From Gulosibacter sediminis (GTDB lineage Bacteria; Actinomycetota; Actinomycetes; Actinomycetales; Microbacteriaceae), in the NCBI RefSeq assembly GCF_014904065.1, contig NZ_JACXJG010000010.1:1507-8936 (forward strand): a stretch of DNA of 7,430 nt, written 5' to 3'. The notes beneath the pieces were generated by a model. That model saw nothing but the letters and a program-made list of their open reading frames with translations. It searched no databases and was not told where the DNA came from. Of this stretch, positions 1 to 5,075 are shown one piece after another (position 1 is the first letter of the stretch; each line of letters starts with the position of its first letter). A program made the translations under genes and the position numbers.

Positions 1-5
1 TTCAT

Positions 6-22
6 CACGAGCCTCCGACATT
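6..22 (-). repeat. Dispersed repeat copy 1
   Basis: Plus-strand CACGAGCCTCCGACATT is identical over 17 bases to copy 2 at 84-100. On the minus strand it reads ATGTCGGAGGCTCGTG and continues as an open frame (MSEARDE) towards the left edge, so it could be the first codons of, or a conserved leader for, something lying left of the window. Confidence 0.7.
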
Positions 23-81
23 GCTGCGGAGCAGCGAAATAGGAGGAATGGACGACGGTCTTGGGGGCCTAGTACTAATTG

Positions 82-100
82 ACCACGAGCCTCCGACATT
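82..100 (-). repeat. Dispersed repeat copy 2
   Basis: The 17 bases at 84-100 are an exact repeat of 6-22, 78 bp away. Bases 82-99 match copy 3 (146-163) at 16 of 18 positions. The minus-strand reading is ATGTCGGAGGCTCGTGGT, followed by an AT-rich patch (TTAGTACTA) that is unusual in this GC-rich sequence. Confidence 0.7.
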
Positions 101-145
101 TATCGGCGACGGTACGCAGCGTGATCTGGTGCTCGGAATCACTCC

Positions 146-163
146 ACCACGCCCCTCCGACAT
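146..163 (-). repeat. Dispersed repeat copy 3, diverged
   Basis: Differs from copy 2 at two adjacent bases within 18 (minus strand ATGTCGGAGGGGCGTGGT). The spacing of 64 bp from copy 2, against 78 bp between copies 1 and 2, argues against a simple tandem array and against one shared reading frame. Confidence 0.55.
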
Positions 164-307
164 CGACGCAACCTCGCGAGACCGGCACCGAATCCCACCC
201 GCCACTGCCGACCCGCCCCCGCCCCAGCGCGCCAGATGGCCACCCGGCTTCAGGCAACGGGAAGTGACGCCGTGCCTCCACCCGCGGCTGTGGTATCAAC
301 AGGATGC

Positions 308-397
308 ATGGGACGACCATTCGTAATCCGCACCGCCGACATCGATGACGCGCGCGGAATTGCGACCGTGCACGTTGCCTCATGGCAGGCCGCTTAA
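308..397 (+). pseudogene. 5' fragment of GNAT gene, ended by in-frame TAA
   Basis: ATG at 308 opens a frame beginning MGRPFVIRTADIDDARGIA and continuing through VHVASWQAA, the typical beta1-alpha1 start of a GNAT acetyltransferase. The codon at 395-397 is TAA, where this subfamily normally has Tyr (SWQAAYRGLMP). The frame then resumes without any shift as RGLMPNDVLDAQSVEQR. A single TAC or TAT to TAA change therefore explains the break. The intact gene would be 308-829, 173 residues, a normal GNAT length. A weak AGGA at 301-304 precedes the ATG. A sequencing error at 397 cannot be excluded. Confidence 0.75.
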
Positions 398-406
398 CGG
401 GGGCTC

Positions 407-829
407 ATGCCGAACGACGTGCTCGATGCGCAGTCCGTCGAGCAGCGCGAGGAGAGATGGCGTCGGATCATCAGCGACCCGCACACGATGGGCCAGACAC
501 TCGTCGCAGACCGCGAAGGCGAGATCGTTGGCTGGGCGTCCTTTGGGCCCGGCCGAGACGAAGGAGCTTCTGACCAGGGCGAACTCTGGGGGCTCTACGC
601 GCACCCCTCCGTGTTCTCGACCGGCGTCGGGCACGCCTTGATCTCGGCCGTCGAGCTGGCGCTCCGTGAAGACGGATTCGATTCCGCGTTCCTCTGGGTC
701 CTCGATGGCAACACCCGCGCCGCGAGCTTCTACGAACGCCACGGATGGAACGAAGACAGCAACGTCAAGCTCGACGAACGACCCGACATGACACTTTTCG
801 AACGGCGCCGAACCAAGTCGCTGACCTGA
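407..829 (+). CDS. GNAT family N-acetyltransferase, N-terminally truncated
   Basis: This 140-residue frame is the downstream part of a GNAT enzyme, a family that transfers the acetyl group of acetyl-CoA to an amine; the substrate is unknown. Visible are the beta4 strand and acetyl-CoA loop (about residues 59-82, GELWGLYAHPSVF then STGVGHAL, a degenerate form of the usual R/Q-x-x-G-x-G/A) and the beta5-alpha4 region (96-114, LWVLDGNTRAASFYERHGW), which is typical of the family. The first 33 residues expected of the full enzyme lie upstream at 308-406 and are cut off by TAA at 395-397. The ATG at 407 is preceded by a G run at 399-403, so reinitiation is possible. Such a product would lack beta1 and most of alpha1 and is probably inactive. 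The gene is best read as a recent pseudogene unless the stop is an error or is read through. Confidence 0.7.
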   Translation: MPNDVLDAQSVEQREERWRRIISDPHTMGQTLVADREGEIVGWASFGPGRDEGASDQGELWGLYAHPSVFSTGVGHALISAVELALREDGFDSAFLWVLDGNTRAASFYERHGWNEDSNVKLDERPDMTLFERRRTKSLT

Positions 830-896
830 CCCCCGCCTCGTGAGAAACCCGACAACTCGTCGAGCCACAAGCTGCTCCTACGATCGCCGCCACTTA

Positions 897-931
897 TTGA
901 CAATCGATAGCTATCTATCGAAACTCGATAC
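897..931 (+). promoter_or_regulatory. Promoter of the DUF2975/HTH pair, likely leaderless
   Basis: A consensus -35 TTGACA lies at 897-902. Exactly 17 bp downstream is GAAACT (920-925), a weak match to the actinobacterial -10 TAnnnT. This would place the transcription start at or next to the ATG at 932. No Shine-Dalgarno sequence precedes that ATG, in keeping with a leaderless mRNA. The -35 is directly visible; the -10 assignment is inference. Confidence 0.55.
904..930 (+). promoter_or_regulatory. Overlapping inverted repeats, putative operator
   Basis: Three symmetric elements overlap between the -35 and the start codon: TCGATAG-N4-CTATCGA (904-910 and 915-921), the perfect palindrome GATAGCTATC (906-915), and TATCGA-AAC-TCGATA (916-930). 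The repeated unit is TATCGA or its complement TCGATA. Position across the promoter suggests a repressor site, most simply for the HTH protein encoded by the second gene of the unit. Confidence 0.6.
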
Positions 932-1426
932 ATGAACACCAGCCTGCCGCGCCCGCCGCTCGCGCTCGTCGTCGCCACCCAACTGTTCCTTGGCGTGCTA
1001 TTCGGCGACGGCATCGCCGCCATCGCGCTGTTGCCGGGCGTTGCCGCGAGCGTGGCCGAGGCGCTGCCCGAATACGCTGACCTCCGCGGGCCAGTCCTCG
1101 CATCATCGATCGGCTTCACCGCGCTCGGGCTGATCACGATCGCCCTGGTCTCACTGCTCGTTCATCGCATTTACCGCGGCACGATGCTCACCCGACAGTC
1201 CGTGATCTGGGTCGGCGCGCTCGTGGCAATCCTCGTGTGCGCAGCCCTGCAAATCGTCTCTGGCGCAGCGGTGATCAGCGGCGGCCAGGCGGGCAGCCCG
1301 TTCCTGGCACTCATCCTCGCGATCGGCGTTCTCGCGATCCTCACCATCGCCGGCATCACGCTCGTGCTGCGGTCGCTTCTGCGTAACGCGATCGCGATGC
1401 GGGCCGAACTTGACGAGGTCGTGTGA
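932..1426 (+). CDS. DUF2975-type four-helix membrane protein
   Basis: A 164-residue integral membrane protein with four hydrophobic segments at about residues 10-34, 55-77, 89-115 and 122-148. A short basic loop (HRIYRGTML) follows the second, and an amphipathic cytoplasmic tail ends in AIAMRAELDEVV. This topology, the tail, and the small HTH gene immediately downstream match the DUF2975 arrangement; its molecular function is not established. The stop codon overlaps the next ATG by one base (TGATG), so the two genes are almost certainly translationally coupled. The ATG at 932 is chosen because the promoter and operators lie just upstream and nothing upstream resembles coding sequence. The family assignment rests on topology and partner and is fairly confident, but was not tested by a profile search. 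Confidence 0.75.
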   Translation: MNTSLPRPPLALVVATQLFLGVLFGDGIAAIALLPGVAASVAEALPEYADLRGPVLASSIGFTALGLITIALVSLLVHRIYRGTMLTRQSVIWVGALVAILVCAALQIVSGAAVISGGQAGSPFLALILAIGVLAILTIAGITLVLRSLLRNAIAMRAELDEVV

Positions 1427-1659
1427 TGGCGATTCGCATCACCATCGATCGGATGCTCGCGGAGCGGGGGATGAGCGTCGGCGACTTCGCGGCCGCGATC
1501 GGCATCACCCCGGCGAACGTCGCGGTGCTGAAGAACGGTCGCGCCAGGGCCGTGCGTTTCTCGACCCTCGATGCAATCTGCCGAGTCCTCGACTGCCAGC
1601 CGGGCGATCTGCTGCGCTACGACCCCGACAACGACAACGAGTCGTCCGACACCGCCTGA
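1426..1659 (+). CDS. Small Xre-family HTH regulator (YozG-like)
   Basis: A 77-residue DNA-binding protein consisting of little more than one Cro/CI-type helix-turn-helix. Helix 2 lies about residues 18-24 (VGDFAAA) and the recognition helix about 28-38 (TPANVAVLKNG). The tail RFSTLDAICRVLDCQPGDLL is the hallmark of the YozG/HTH_26 group. The protein ends in an acidic tail (DPDNDNESSDTA). ATG 1426 is preferred over GTG 1423 because GAGGT at 1415-1419 sits 6 nt before it and because TGATG overlaps are common in coupled genes. The partner membrane protein may modulate it, and the TATCGA repeats upstream of that gene are the likeliest target; both are inference. Confidence 0.85.
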   Translation: MAIRITIDRMLAERGMSVGDFAAAIGITPANVAVLKNGRARAVRFSTLDAICRVLDCQPGDLLRYDPDNDNESSDTA

Positions 1660-1686
1660 TCGCCCCGCGAGCCAACACTCATCAGA

Positions 1687-1704
1687 GCTGGCGCCCCAGC
1701 GCCA
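1687..1704. terminator. Weak hairpin between convergent genes
   Basis: TGGCGC (1689-1694) pairs with GCGCCA (1699-1704) around a CCCA loop; an alternative GCTGG/CCAGC pairing uses 1687-1691 and 1696-1700. The hairpin lies in the 106-bp gap between the converging HTH gene and threonine aldolase gene, but no T-run follows on either strand. It is therefore only a possible terminator. Confidence 0.3.
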
Positions 1705-1765
1705 ATCAGGAGCCGGCCCCTAACCCCAACAAGGCGCAGGCCCCAGCGACCGTACCGGGAACCGC

Positions 1766-2809
1766 CTAGCCAAGCTCCGCGCGAATTGCCTCAACCAGGT
1801 GGTCGATCGCGGCATCCGGGGTATCCCACGACGCCATGAGGCGCACCGCGCCCGGCATCGGCGGCCAGTCGTAGAAGCGCACGGTGTCATGCGCCCGCAC
1901 GCGGTCGGCGACGCCCTCCGGCAACACGGGGAACACCGCGTTCGCCTCGACCTCGAGCGGCACCTCGACGCCCGGCAGCTCGGCCAACCGACGCCCGAGC
2001 TCGCGCGCCTGCCCGTTCGCGTGCTCGGCGTTGCGGCGCCACAGGTCGCCTTCAAACAGCGCGAGCAACTGTGCCGACACGAAGCGCTGCTTCGACGCGA
2101 GCTGCGTCGTGATCTTGCGCAGGTAGGCGGTGCCGGCCACGGCATCCGGGTTGACGACGATGACCGCCTCGGCGCCGAGCGCGCCGTTCTTCGTGCCCCC
2201 GAGCGAGATCACGTCGGCGCCCTGCGCGAGTTCGGCCGGCGTCACGCCCTGGGCTGCCGCGGCATTGCTCAGGCGCGAGCCGTCGAGGTGCAGGAACATG
2301 CCCGCCTCGTGCACCGCCTCGGCGAGGCGCGCGAACTCGTCGACCGAGTACACCGTGCCGAGCTCGGTTGAGTTGCTCACCGACACCACCTGCGGGGATG
2401 CGCGGTGCACGTCGTCGGGGTCGCCCTCGATGAGCAACTCGGGCAGCAGCTTGCCGCCGGGCGCCTCAATCGGCAGCAGCTTGATGCCGCCGACGCGCTC
2501 GGGCGCCGCCTGCTCGTCGGTGTTGATGTGTGCCGCGGTGGTGCACATGGCCGTGCCCCACCGCGGCAGCATCGCCTGTAATGACACCACGTTCGCCCCG
2601 GTGCCGTTGAACACCGGGAAGACCTCGGCCTGCTCACCGAACCAGCCGCGCACGACCTCCTGCAAATGCAGGGTGTAAGGGTCGTCGCCGTAGGCGAGCA
2701 CGTGCCCGCCATTCACCGCGACGATCGCCTCAAGCACTTCGGGGTGCACCCCGGCGTAGTTGTCGGAGCCGAAGTGGTACTGGTTAGCGTCATGCAGCGG
2801 TGAGATCAC
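1766..2809 (-). CDS. ltaE: Low-specificity L-threonine aldolase
   Basis: A PLP-dependent fold-type I enzyme that cleaves L-threonine and/or L-allo-threonine to glycine and acetaldehyde in the cytoplasm. The 347-residue length is normal for the family. Conserved features run in order: FGSDNYAGVHPEV near the N-terminus; AYGDDPYT (39-46); FNGTGANV (67-74); the ring-stacking His in AAHINTDE (His94); HLDGSRLSN with Asp176 and Arg179; and SLGGTKNG with the Schiff-base Lys207. The GTG at 2809 is chosen because homologues start just before the LHD..FGSDNYAG segment. The frame stays open upstream, but that part overlaps the SprT-like gene in another frame. No good Shine-Dalgarno precedes it. CAGAAT at 2817-2822 (minus strand) could be a -10, so a leaderless or coupled start is possible. 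The gene lies 32 nt after the SprT-like stop. The general aldolase call is secure; stereospecificity is not visible. Confidence 0.92.
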   Translation of the reverse strand: MISPLHDANQYHFGSDNYAGVHPEVLEAIVAVNGGHVLAYGDDPYTLHLQEVVRGWFGEQAEVFPVFNGTGANVVSLQAMLPRWGTAMCTTAAHINTDEQAAPERVGGIKLLPIEAPGGKLLPELLIEGDPDDVHRASPQVVSVSNSTELGTVYSVDEFARLAEAVHEAGMFLHLDGSRLSNAAAAQGVTPAELAQGADVISLGGTKNGALGAEAVIVVNPDAVAGTAYLRKITTQLASKQRFVSAQLLALFEGDLWRRNAEHANGQARELGRRLAELPGVEVPLEVEANAVFPVLPEGVADRVRAHDTVRFYDWPPMPGAVRLMASWDTPDAAIDHLVEAIRAELG

Positions 2810-2841
2810 GGCAACTATTCTGCCCCGCGCGGCCGAGCGTT

Positions 2842-3333
2842 CTACGAGCGCGCGGCCCCGGCGGCGCTTGCCGCGAGTTCTTCCGGCGATCGCTCGCGCC
2901 ACATGATGAGAAAACGCCGGTCGAATCGCCGCGTGCACTTGCCGCACGACATCGGCCGCGTGGGCCGCCGAAAGCGCACGACCTCGTGGCCGTTCGGGCA
3001 CTCGCCGTGCCAGCGCGCGAACTCGCGCGCGACCGGGCCGTCGTGCGTACGGCTTCCGGTGTAACCGATGCTGCGCGCGAGCACGAGCCACACCTCGCCG
3101 TGGCCCGCGTCGGGCCCGGCGAGGGCATGCGCGATCTCGTGCAGCAGGGTCTGCTCGACGTCGGCGAGCGTCGAGCGCGCGGCCAAATACTTCGACACCG
3201 AGATGGTGCGCTTGGTGAAGTTGCACAGACCAGCGCGAGTCTTCGCCGTGTCGAAGCGGAACACCCAGTCGCGGGAAAGATGCCGCGTCATCAGTTCGTT
3301 GGCGCGCGTGCGCACCTCATCAAGATCAGCCAT
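2842..3333 (-). CDS. SprT-like zinc metalloprotease domain protein
   Basis: A 163-residue SprT-like protein. The zincin motif HEIAH is at residues 65-69, with a third ligand candidate His78 in GHGEVW. The C-terminal zinc ribbon uses Cys112, His116, Cys130 and Cys133 (CPNGH, then CGKC). The family includes the protease domain of eukaryotic Spartan, which degrades DNA-crosslinked proteins; the role of stand-alone bacterial members is not settled. ATG 3333 is selected because AGAGG (complement of 3342-3346) lies 8 nt upstream. The frame extends open to 3447, but the extra residues look non-conserved. It precedes ltaE on the same strand and follows the TPR-like gene by 122 nt. Confidence 0.88.
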   Translation of the reverse strand: MADLDEVRTRANELMTRHLSRDWVFRFDTAKTRAGLCNFTKRTISVSKYLAARSTLADVEQTLLHEIAHALAGPDAGHGEVWLVLARSIGYTGSRTHDGPVAREFARWHGECPNGHEVVRFRRPTRPMSCGKCTRRFDRRFLIMWRERSPEELAASAAGAARS

Positions 3334-3455
3334 GGTCACTGCCTCTCGTTCGTGCGGCCGTGCCACTCGGGCGCCGCCGCGTACTGCCCCGCACGGCAAC
3401 GACAGCATCGCATCGGCCTCCGACATGATCTTCGGCGCCGACAACATCCGCCCCG

Positions 3456-4025
3456 CTAGGCGTTGATCGAGGTGATGGGCTCGTCGAACTCGTCGGGCGT
3501 GCGGTCGCCCTCGAGCTTTGCCCGCACGACGCGAATCGCGAACTTCGTCGAGTTGGCGTGGTCGGCGGGAATCCCGTCGCCCTCGCGGAACTTCAGCGCG
3601 CGCTCGAAATCGGCAAGCGACTCGTCGTAACGTTCGAGTTCGAACAGCACCTTGCCACGGTGCTGCAGCGCGAACCCGGCGAGCTCGGCCCAGTCGTGCG
3701 CGATCGCCTCTTCGACGCAGTTCGTGAGTTCGTTTAACGAGAGGTCGAGCTTGCCCTGGTACTGCGTGACCTGCGCGCGCCGCACGCGCGCCGCGAGCGA
3801 GTCCTCGCGCGAGCCGGTGAAACGGGACTGCCGGGCCGCATCCTGCGCCTTGTCAAACGCCTCGTCGAGGCGGTCGAGCATGCGCAGCAGCGCGACCTGC
3901 TCGTTCAGGGCGGCGAGGGAGCGGAACTGCGAAATCTCTTCTAGCCGTGCCGTCGCCGCATCCACATCGATGCGCTCGCGCAGCGTCTCGGGGTCATAGC
4001 CAAGAATGATCGGTGAGTCAGACAC
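3456..4025 (-). CDS. TPR-like helical repeat protein
   Basis: A 189-residue soluble, alpha-helical protein. The clearest tetratricopeptide unit lies about residues 113-147 (AELAGFALQHRGKVLFELE, then RYDESLADFERAL); weaker TPR-like pairs lie about 37-70 and 77-110. TPRs mediate protein-protein contacts; the partner is unknown. No signal peptide or membrane segment is visible. The only standard start is GTG at 4025, but it sits 19 nt after a strong GGAGGAGG and has no proper ribosome-binding site of its own. An in-frame ATT at 4038-4040 lies 4 nt from that site and would add five residues (MTLGG). The gene begins 60 nt after the stop of the spermidine-synthase-like gene and probably shares its transcript. 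Confidence 0.8.
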   Translation of the reverse strand: MSDSPIILGYDPETLRERIDVDAATARLEEISQFRSLAALNEQVALLRMLDRLDEAFDKAQDAARQSRFTGSREDSLAARVRRAQVTQYQGKLDLSLNELTNCVEEAIAHDWAELAGFALQHRGKVLFELERYDESLADFERALKFREGDGIPADHANSTKFAIRVVRAKLEGDRTPDEFDEPITSINA

Positions 4026-4044
4026 GCCACCGAGAGTAATGCGC

Positions 4045-4052
4045 CCTCCTCC
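4045..4052 (-). promoter_or_regulatory. Strong Shine-Dalgarno GGAGGAGG before the TPR-like gene
   Basis: The minus strand reads GGAGGAGG, four bases, then ATT at 4040-4038, which is in frame with the TPR-like coding sequence. The annotated GTG at 4025 is 19 nt away, beyond the normal spacing range. This site therefore favours the ATT as initiation codon, or implies that the GTG is used inefficiently. Confidence 0.6.
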
Positions 4053-4085
4053 AAATGCGCGCGTGCCACCCCGGCGCGGGCGGAG

Positions 4086-4958
4086 CTAGCCGCGCTCGCG
4101 CGCGCGGCCCGTGGTGAAGATGCCCCGACCCGGCACGGGAGAGTCGGTCGCCTCGGCGTCGTGCACCTCGCTCGCGCCCCGCAGCCACGCGATCGTCTGT
4201 GGTGCCGAATGCACGGTGGCGGGCGGGAAGCCGGATGCGGCGAGGCGCGGCAGCATCGGCAGCTCGAGTTCGTCGCGACTCGCGACCGCGACGATGTTGC
4301 CGAAGCGGCGGCCCTTGAGCACCGCCGGGTCGCTAATGAGCAGTGTCGGACCGATCGCGGCGCGGATGCTCGCCACTTCGCCGCGCGCAAAGCGCAGCTC
4401 GTGCCCGTCGGCCACGTTCACAAGCACGACACCGTCGGGCGCGAGGAAGGTGGCGATCGCCTGGAAGAACTCGACGCTTGTGACGTGCGCCGGCGTCGAC
4501 GGGCCGGCAAACACGTCGACGACGATGGCGTCGACACTGCCCGCCAGGCCGCGCGGCAGCTTTGCGAGCTGCTCGCGCGCATCCCCGTAGCGAACCCGAA
4601 TGGACGCGCTCGCTGGCAGCGGCGCCACCTCGCGGACGAACTCCACGAGATCGCGCTCGAGCTCGATCACCTGCTGACGAGAGCCGGGGCGTGTCGCCTC
4701 GACGTAACGCGGAATCGACAGGGCGCCGGCGCCGAGGTGCAGTGCCGTGATTGCTTGTCGCTCACGGAAAGCGAGGTCGAGCACGTGCCCCATGTGACGG
4801 ATGTAACCGAAGCCAAGGCTCGTCGGGTCGGCCCGGTCGACCTGCGACTGCGGTGTGCCGTCGACAATGAGCTGCACGATCTCGCCATCGAGGACGAACT
4901 GGGCCTGCCGGCCGGAGGCGAGAGTGCGGGTGAGGTCGGGGGAGTGCTGGCGCGCCAT
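4086..4958 (-). CDS. Spermidine-synthase-like SAM-dependent transferase fold protein
   Basis: A 290-residue protein with the spermine/spermidine synthase-type Rossmann fold. Order: an N-terminal beta-rich segment (17-60, including QAQFVLDGEIVQLIVDG and LGFGYIRHMGHVLDL); motif I LHLGAGALSIPRY (73-85); acidic residue Glu99 in VIELERD; GDAREQL (125-131); then DAIVVDVFAGPSTPAHVTSVEFF (143-165) and LAPDGVVLVNVADG (172-185). Genuine aminopropyltransferases usually carry a D-x-x-D-P segment after the fourth strand. Here only Asp148 is evident, followed by VFAGPSTP, so polyamine synthesis is doubtful and the substrate is unknown. ATG 4958 is preferred over the upstream extension, which is low-complexity, because a -10 element sits exactly where a leaderless start needs it. 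It is the first gene of the minus-strand cluster and diverges from furA. Confidence 0.82.
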   Translation of the reverse strand: MARQHSPDLTRTLASGRQAQFVLDGEIVQLIVDGTPQSQVDRADPTSLGFGYIRHMGHVLDLAFRERQAITALHLGAGALSIPRYVEATRPGSRQQVIELERDLVEFVREVAPLPASASIRVRYGDAREQLAKLPRGLAGSVDAIVVDVFAGPSTPAHVTSVEFFQAIATFLAPDGVVLVNVADGHELRFARGEVASIRAAIGPTLLISDPAVLKGRRFGNIVAVASRDELELPMLPRLAASGFPPATVHSAPQTIAWLRGASEVHDAEATDSPVPGRGIFTTGRARERG

Positions 4959-4964
4959 GATTCG

Positions 4965-4970
4965 ATTATG
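4965..4970 (-). promoter_or_regulatory. -10 element CATAAT of a leaderless promoter
   Basis: CATAAT on the minus strand occupies -12 to -7 relative to the A of the ATG at 4958, so transcription would start at the initiation codon. There is no Shine-Dalgarno upstream and no recognisable TTGACA 17-18 bp further on; many actinobacterial promoters have a weak -35. Confidence 0.5.
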
Positions 4971-5026
4971 GCCGCCCGCACCAGGCCGGCGTCGGCCCGC
5001 GCATCCAGCCAACTCGACGGCACGAC

Positions 5027-5045
5027 TTAGGTTGGCCTTATTTTG
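5027..5045 (+). promoter_or_regulatory. Partial DtxR/IdeR-like iron box
   Basis: TTAGGTTGGCCTTATTTTG agrees with the DtxR-family consensus TWAGGTWAGSCTWACCTWA at 15 of 19 positions when degenerate positions are allowed. The left half-site TTAGGTT is perfect and the right half is weak. It lies just upstream of, and overlaps by 5 bp, the inverted repeat at the furA promoter. Regulation by an iron-dependent DtxR-family protein is inference. Confidence 0.4.
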
Positions 5046-5057
5046 ATCAGTTCAAAA
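5041..5057 (+). promoter_or_regulatory. Inverted repeat, probable FurA operator
   Basis: TTTTGA-TCAGT-TCAAAA is a perfect 6-bp inverted repeat with a 5-bp spacer, an AT-rich island in GC-rich DNA. It spans the likely -35 region of the furA promoter. Fur/PerR-family proteins bind AT-rich inverted repeats and actinobacterial FurA proteins commonly repress their own operons, so autoregulation is the simplest reading. Confidence 0.65.
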
Positions 5058-5063
5058 GAGCGA

Positions 5064-5069
5064 TACGGT
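5064..5069 (+). promoter_or_regulatory. -10 element TACGGT of furA, leaderless
   Basis: TACGGT fits TAnnnT and sits at -12 to -7 relative to the ATG at 5076, placing the transcript 5' end at the start codon. No Shine-Dalgarno precedes the ATG. Leaderless furA transcripts are known in mycobacteria. The -35 is probably within the TTTTGATC at 5041-5048, inside the operator. Confidence 0.5.
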
Positions 5070-5075
5070 GGTGTC

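Larger units (their letters stand above)
1..307. other. Gene-free region with dispersed short repeats
   Basis: Open frames exist here on both strands, but their translations are rich in Arg, Pro and Ser, lack recognisable domains and overlap one another, so I do not call genes. The stretch carries three copies of a short minus-strand motif (listed separately). It ends just before the start of the interrupted acetyltransferase gene, where a TATCAA hexamer at 294-299 could be a weak -10 element. The region may be the degraded remains of accessory DNA; that is inference. Confidence 0.5.

Noticed and set aside
75..383. Minus-strand open frame of about 100 residues over the 5' region
   Set aside because: It is Arg/Val-rich with no domain, overlaps the start of the GNAT fragment on the opposite strand, and looks like a GC-rich chance frame.
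380..868. Minus-strand 162-residue open frame opposite the GNAT gene
   Set aside because: The plus strand encodes recognisable GNAT motifs throughout; this frame is its shadow.
2810..3226. N-terminal extension of threonine aldolase by 139 residues
   Set aside because: The extension is Arg/Ala-rich and overlaps the SprT-like gene, which has HEIAH and zinc-ribbon motifs; threonine aldolases are about 340-350 residues long.
3334..3447. Upstream extension of the SprT-like protein, including an ATGTCGGAGGC at 3416-3426 resembling the 5' repeats
   Set aside because: The extension is low-complexity and ATG 3333 has a good AGAGG site. The repeat match is only 11 bases and lacks the rest of the motif, so it is probably chance.
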